Shown in pieces: positions 58,201 to 64,000 of a stretch of DNA of 64,000 nt. Location of the stretch: positions 124,001 through 188,000 of the forward strand of contig JAVSML010020405.1 in assembly GCA_038503035.1 (NCBI GenBank), in the 5' to 3' direction. A program made the translations under genes and the position numbers. This stretch comes from Crocodylus rhombifer (Eukaryota > Chordata > Crocodylia > Crocodylidae). The notes beneath the pieces were generated by a model that was not told the origin of the DNA, ran no database searches, and saw only the letters and a list, made by a program, of their open reading frames with translations. Within the stretch, counting starts at the first letter, position 1. Each line of letters starts with the position of its first letter.

Positions 58201-58479
58201 GCACGCAGGCCATGCGCCAGGAAGTGGGAGCTGTGGCCCCTTCCCTTCCCTGCCTTTGGGCTGTTGTCTAGCCCAGCACACAGGGATCCAGGCCCTGGGA
58301 GGGGGGGGGGTCATAGCCAGCTCTGTGTTTTTGCTGCATGACAGGGGTCTTGGAAGAGGGGTGGGAGTGGAGCTTGCCCCCGAGAGCTGGGACACCTGCT
58401 CAGGCTCTGCTCTCTTTCTGGGCCTCCCAGCAGCGGGAGCGGGGCACTGGGTTGCAGGGCCTCCTCCCTGCCTGCCCCC
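55271..58479. other. Gene-free GC-rich block
   Basis: No exon recognised. The long frames at 55486-56166 and 57470-58108 (plus) lack domains and overlap opposite-strand frames. An 18-nt alternating tract (TGCGCGCGCGTGTGTGCA) lies at 57107-57124. Confidence 0.4.
56590..56720. promoter_or_regulatory. Candidate non-coding element with X-box-like motif
   Basis: An AT-richer patch with TTTTAATTACCCTGG, then GTTGCTGTGGAAAC at 56653-56666, which resembles an RFX X-box, and CATTTCATTAGCC. It is not a recognised repeat. Function is inference. Confidence 0.3.
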
Positions 58480-59215
58480 CCTCGCCACATGCATCCACAG
58501 CCTCAGGAACCACATGCCCCCGCCTCCTACATCCGTACCCTGCCAGAGATATGACCCCTGTCTCTGCACCCCCCTCCCGAGACCTGCCCCTCCTCCCTCC
58601 AGCTGCACACAGCTGGACCTCAATGCTGTCACATCCCAGGCAGCTCCCCACAAACATCCAGACCCCCCCAGATGCGCCTTTGCCACCAGTTGTATCCCCC
58701 CAGGGAGGCACATCCCCACCACCCTTCCAACAGGCCCCCCCCACACCTACTATCCCGACACCCCCCATCTGTATCTCCCAGTCTCAACATGCCACCCCAA
58801 ACACATCCCTGACACACCCCACCCCACCCCACCCCTGACATGCCCCCAGCACACCCCCTCCAACATCTGCCCAGAAACAGACATACCGTCCCCCCATACC
58901 TGAGACATCTCCAACACCCCCCATCTGTCTCCCAGAAGCACCCCAACATGCCCCCACACCTGCTCCAACTCATCTGCAACATGCCTCACCAAATGTATCC
59001 CAGAAACACCCAGCACCCCCACATTTATATCTCCCAGAAACACCAACACATCCGATGCCTCCAGTGCATCTCCCAACGTATATCTCCCAGAAACGCCCCA
59101 GCCCACCATTATTACACCCCCCACACAGCCTTTCAACACACTCCTGCCACCGTCTCCAACCTGTGACACCCCCCCCCCCCCCCCCAAATCTATATCCCCA
59201 GAAACACCTCCTCCT
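58480..59215 (+). repeat. C/CA-rich, G-poor degenerate minisatellite
   Basis: The plus strand is mostly C, A and T. The recurrent phrases are ATCTCCCAGAAACACC and ATCTGTCTCCCAGAAGCACC, separated by CCCCACAC/CAACATGCC spacers. Irregular units of about 50-70 bp appear at least six times between 58750 and 59210. It ends in a C17 run (59169-59185). The open frames through it are low-complexity P/T/H proteins and not genes. The minus strand is rich in G runs and could form G-quadruplexes. Confidence 0.8.
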
Positions 59216-60332
59216 GCTCAAGCTCTTTATCTCTCAGGGCAATAAGAACAGCAGGACTTGAACTGCCCACACCGTGGGGCCAGGAAGGGCTAACCTGCTC
59301 TGGAGTGGGCACATCACAGTCCGTAGCTACAGCAACTGCGATCCACTCTTCTGAGCTCATGGGGGTGCACCCTGGGCCTGCCTTGGCTCTTACATCTGCA
59401 GCCTCCTGCTGCTTCTGAACCACGTGGCTGAAAGTGGAGAGCCCTTCCTAGCCTTGGGGGCCGAGGACAGCAAGCCCACCTGACTTTTAAAGGTGACCTG
59501 CAGGGGCTGGTTTGAAGATATCAGGGCTCCCTTTTCTGCTGTGGGAGGTGAGAACCTGCTTTTCAGTTTACCATGACTGCTGAGCGAGGGCTGTGCCAGC
59601 ACAGCACCCAGGAACGTGTACCTTGAGCAGTGTCACTGAAAAGGCCAGGCTTTCCCATCTCCAGGTTAGTCCCTGCTACTGAATGGCTCTGAACAGCCCC
59701 TTTCCCACTCTTCTGCTCGCTCCCGTTCCAGATAGCAGACTGTCATCCAAGGTCACAAGAGACTAGTAACACTTTTCCCTTGCAGGTTTTTAGGTGACTG
59801 GAAGCAGAATGCAGTTTCAAAGCTCTCACTGCTCACCTTCCACTCACTTGCCTATGGAAAGAGGATGGGTTTAGGCATGGCTAAACACAGGTTTGGTATC
59901 CAGACTGGCTGACATTACAAGCACTTGCAGCACTTCTTTCATTAGTAACCTGCTTGTCCTAGAAACTTGGGGTGCAAACCACTTCCCCCCAATCCTAGCA
60001 GCTCTTCCTGTACAACCACATGGAGTTGGAATCACAAACTCATTGAGCCAGTTGACACACGCCTTATTGCACAGCTCCAGGCACTGCTCCTCCCGAGTGA
60101 GTGTTGCAGAGGGTCCAAGCCATGGTTTTTCAAATCAAGATGTATTTTACAGAATACTCCTGTTCTCCCCAAGTATTTCCAACCTACAGTGGTTGCAACC
60201 CAGCCTGGGTGAGGCCTACAGCCCAGGCAGAAGGCAGCAGAAGAACCAGAGCAAAGTGGCTGGAATCACAGCATGAACAGAGCCCCAAAGGGAGACAAGC
60301 AGGCATGGCTGGATTTTGAGCTACAGGGTTTT
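59216..60332. other. Gene-free block downstream of TMEM39B
   Basis: No exon recognised. It may include more of the TMEM39B 3' UTR if an ATTAAA further left than 60333 is used, but no canonical signal was found. Confidence 0.4.
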
Positions 60333-60792
60333 TTTAATGAGGTGAAGCTGAGTCTTGATTAAACAGGAACTGCCCTGACATGGTGGTGAAGTGCTGACGG
60401 GCATTTAGTCAGGTTGCAGCTCAGAGACAGGTAATGGAGCCGAAAGAAATACCTGCATGACAGCACTGCCCCACCTCAAGGGCCCAAGCCTGGTTTAATC
60501 AAGTACAACCTCCAGTAGACAAGGCCTCAGCCACCCGAGTCTGTTGCCTCGCAGACAGATGGCATGTGGTCATGAAAGGGACAGCAAAGGGTGAAGCTTT
60601 GGAATCTGGCCACAGCAACCAGGCAAACAGTGGTTGGGAGTAAAAAAATATGATTTTTCCTTTTAATTACATCAGTTATCAAAGAAAAAAAAGCAGTGGT
60701 AACAAAAATACAAAGCTCTGAGGTTGGTTGTTTTGGGGTTTTGTTTTTCCTGTTTTGTTTTTTTTTTAACAAGCTGGAGCAGACCAAGTGCT
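60333..60792 (-). other. TMEM39B: Probable TMEM39B 3' untranslated region
   Basis: This stretch follows the stop codon. On the minus strand it has three ATTAAA hexamers, the common variant poly(A) signal, at 60667-60662, 60499-60494 and 60338-60333. No canonical AATAAA was found on this strand between 59.7 and 60.8 kb. It begins with an A/AC-rich run on the minus strand (T-rich at 60728-60769 on the plus strand). Which signal is used cannot be decided from sequence, so the left limit is a guess. Confidence 0.45.
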
Positions 60793-61083
<291 letters not shown>

Positions 61084-61339
61084 CTAGAGTGCTCTACACA
61101 TAGCACGACACAGCCCTGGGAGGCTCTTGCCTCCAGAGACAGCAGCACATCTCCACTGCTCTCTCAATGGAGGGCTTTGGTGCTCTCACACTGAGGGCCA
61201 GTATGCCTGGGTCCTTTCTGGAAAGCTGCCCAAGATGGCGGGCTTGAGGAGAGGTACAAGACTGTCACCGTCTCAGCCCTGGCTGTCTGACCTTGGCAGT
61301 AACTGCCCCCACTCAGCAACTCTCTATTCATCTAGCTTA

Positions 61340-61615
<276 letters not shown>

Positions 61616-61934
61616 CTACACCCAGAGTCAGGACGGCAGTCATTTCTGATGGCACAATATTTGCACTAAGCCAGTGCACACCTACCACAGCAGGGAAGGG
61701 GCCGCTCAGGGCAGCTGGATGGGGCCAGGATAGCTCCTGCTCCTGTGGACTTAGGTTTATAAGCAGACACAGGAGGCAGATCTGGTTGCTTTTCACCTGC
61801 TGCTAAGCAAAGTGCAAAGGGAAACAATATCTCTCCACTGGGTGTATGGCAGATGTACTCCCAGCCTCAGCCCCATTTGAGGCAGTGCACACCAAGAGCA
61901 ACCCCCTGCCTGTCCCGAGCCGGGGAGTTCCTTA

Positions 61935-62246
<312 letters not shown>

Positions 62247-62604
62247 CTAGCTCCATTCTTGGTTCCAGAGCCAGTATTTCCTTTGTAGTGGTCTGAGCTC
62301 TATTAAAATCCACCTCCCAGAGGACTGCAGGACAGGAGATAGTCCCCATCATCCCCATCCTGGAGTGGTCACAAGAGACTCCTTAACCAAACACTGGTAT
62401 GAACAAAATGGCCTCCTCCCTTCTTCAGCTCCAGGGAGCGTGACTGTGATTACTGGCCCACGAACACACATGCACACAACTGCCCAAGTCAAGGGAAGCA
62501 CTGTGCATGCTAGGACCTGGTGGGGTCTGTTAGGTCCCAGCTTTTATTTCTTGGGGAATCAACCTGCCTTCCACTCCACATCCTGCCAGCAAAATGCAGA
62601 GAGT

Positions 62605-63020
62605 CGTAGAATCACAGAAAGAGGGTTGGAAGAGACTGCAGGAGGTCACATCTAGTCCAACCCCCTGGCTCAACACAGGACCATTCCAACTAGATCATCC
62701 CAACCAAAGTTTGTCTAGCTGGGTTTTGAAGACCTCCAATGATGAAGCGTTTACCACCTCTCTGGGTAACCTGTTTCAGTGCTTTACTAACCTCCTAGTG
62801 AGAAAATTCTTCCTAATATCCAACCTAAACTTCCCTTGCTGCAACTTGAGACCACCGCTTCTTGTTCTGTCATCTGCTACCACTGAGAACAGTCCAGTTC
62901 CATCCTCTTTCAAACCCCTCTTCAGGTAGTTGAAGGCTGCTATTAAATCCCCCTTCAGTCTCCTCTTCTCTGGACTAAATAAGCCTAGTTCCCTGAGAAG
63001 ACATGTCCCCCAGCCCCCTC
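62605..63020 (-). mobile_element. CR1 LINE 3' fragment in TMEM39B intron
   Basis: The 3' end lies at the low coordinate, with TAGAATCACAGAAAGAGGGT and then the diagnostic AGACTGCAGGAGGTCACATC block. Upstream on the minus strand are the degenerate C-terminal codons of CR1 ORF2, visible as [17 protein letters not shown] peptide in antisense. The fragment is 5'-truncated near 63.02 kb, as is usual for CR1. It sits inside the 1077-nt intron between the 188-nt and 337-nt exons, in the same transcriptional sense as TMEM39B. Confidence 0.85.
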
Positions 63021-63179
63021 TGTGCGCAGAACAGCCCTTTGAGTCATCTCACCTGCTCTACAGACAGAGGGCGAGACCTGCTTGGTTACAACCTCACATC
63101 TCCCATAGCTTTAGCATCCAGTCTGGGCACAGCTACAAAAAGGAGTCAAGTGAAACCCCAAGAGGAGCACATGGAGTCA

Positions 63180-64000
<821 letters not shown>

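Noticed and set aside
58178..59166. Pro/Thr/His-rich frames across the C-rich minisatellite
   Set aside because: They are translations of a tandem repeat; all frames are open because the strand is poor in G and T stops.
59190..59602. Minus-strand frames downstream of TMEM39B that might be another exon
   Set aside because: No splice borders or homology recognised; partly inside the C-rich repeat.
1..60000. Importin-alpha (KPNA6) coding exons expected by synteny
   Set aside because: I looked among the open frames for the N-terminal basic domain and armadillo repeats and found none. Short exons could still be missed by eye; a translated search would settle it.

Overview
The window is vertebrate nuclear DNA, almost certainly from a non-avian reptile and most likely a crocodilian. 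The evidence is a GC-rich background with many degenerate CR1 LINE fragments. Their 3' ends carry the reptile/bird signature (a block of the type GAGGTCCCTTCCGACC followed by short ATTCATAG-type tail repeats). There are also old MIR-type SINEs, hAT terminal sequences, GT minisatellites and introns with GT-AG borders. No bacterial-style operons, RNA genes or CRISPR arrays were seen.

Only one protein-coding gene can be supported. It is the 3' half of TMEM39B, on the minus strand at the right end (about 60.3-63.5 kb). Four consecutive coding exons (63201-63537, 61936-62123, 61403-61523, 60793-61029) join in frame through three GT-AG introns. They encode about 293 residues ending at a TGA stop. 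The 5' exons lie beyond the right edge of the window. A CR1 fragment sits in one intron, in the same orientation as the gene.

The remaining 60 kb holds no exon that I can recognise. By position it is intergenic sequence downstream of TMEM39B and/or a large intron of a neighbour. In human the next gene downstream is KPNA6 in the same orientation, but none of its coding exons is visible here. From left to right this part contains: AT-rich islands with homeodomain-, POU- and TCF-like motifs (1.4-5.7 kb); a 74-bp near-perfect palindrome inside a repeat (5.3 kb); MIR, hAT and L3-like fragments (6-14 kb); a piece of an L1/Tx1-type ORF2 (14.4-15 kb); a CR1 copy with a 303-codon open reverse transcriptase remnant (20.6-21.6 kb); a 400-base assembly gap (24.6-25.0 kb); GC-rich CpG-dense blocks (29.3-30.2 and 49.1-49.7 kb); a 0.77-kb GT minisatellite (38.4-39.1 kb); a degenerate CR1 of more than 1 kb (40.1-41.2 kb); a 57-nt alternating purine/pyrimidine tract (44.1 kb); more CR1 and hAT debris (50-55 kb); and a cytosine-rich, G-poor minisatellite (58.5-59.2 kb) just beyond the TMEM39B 3' end.

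Most long open frames in this window are chance products of GC-rich DNA and are not listed as genes. I found no new enzymatic or defence system. The observations most worth checking are the candidate regulatory islands, the palindrome, the Z-DNA-type tract, the two minisatellites and the apparent absence of coding exons over 60 kb.
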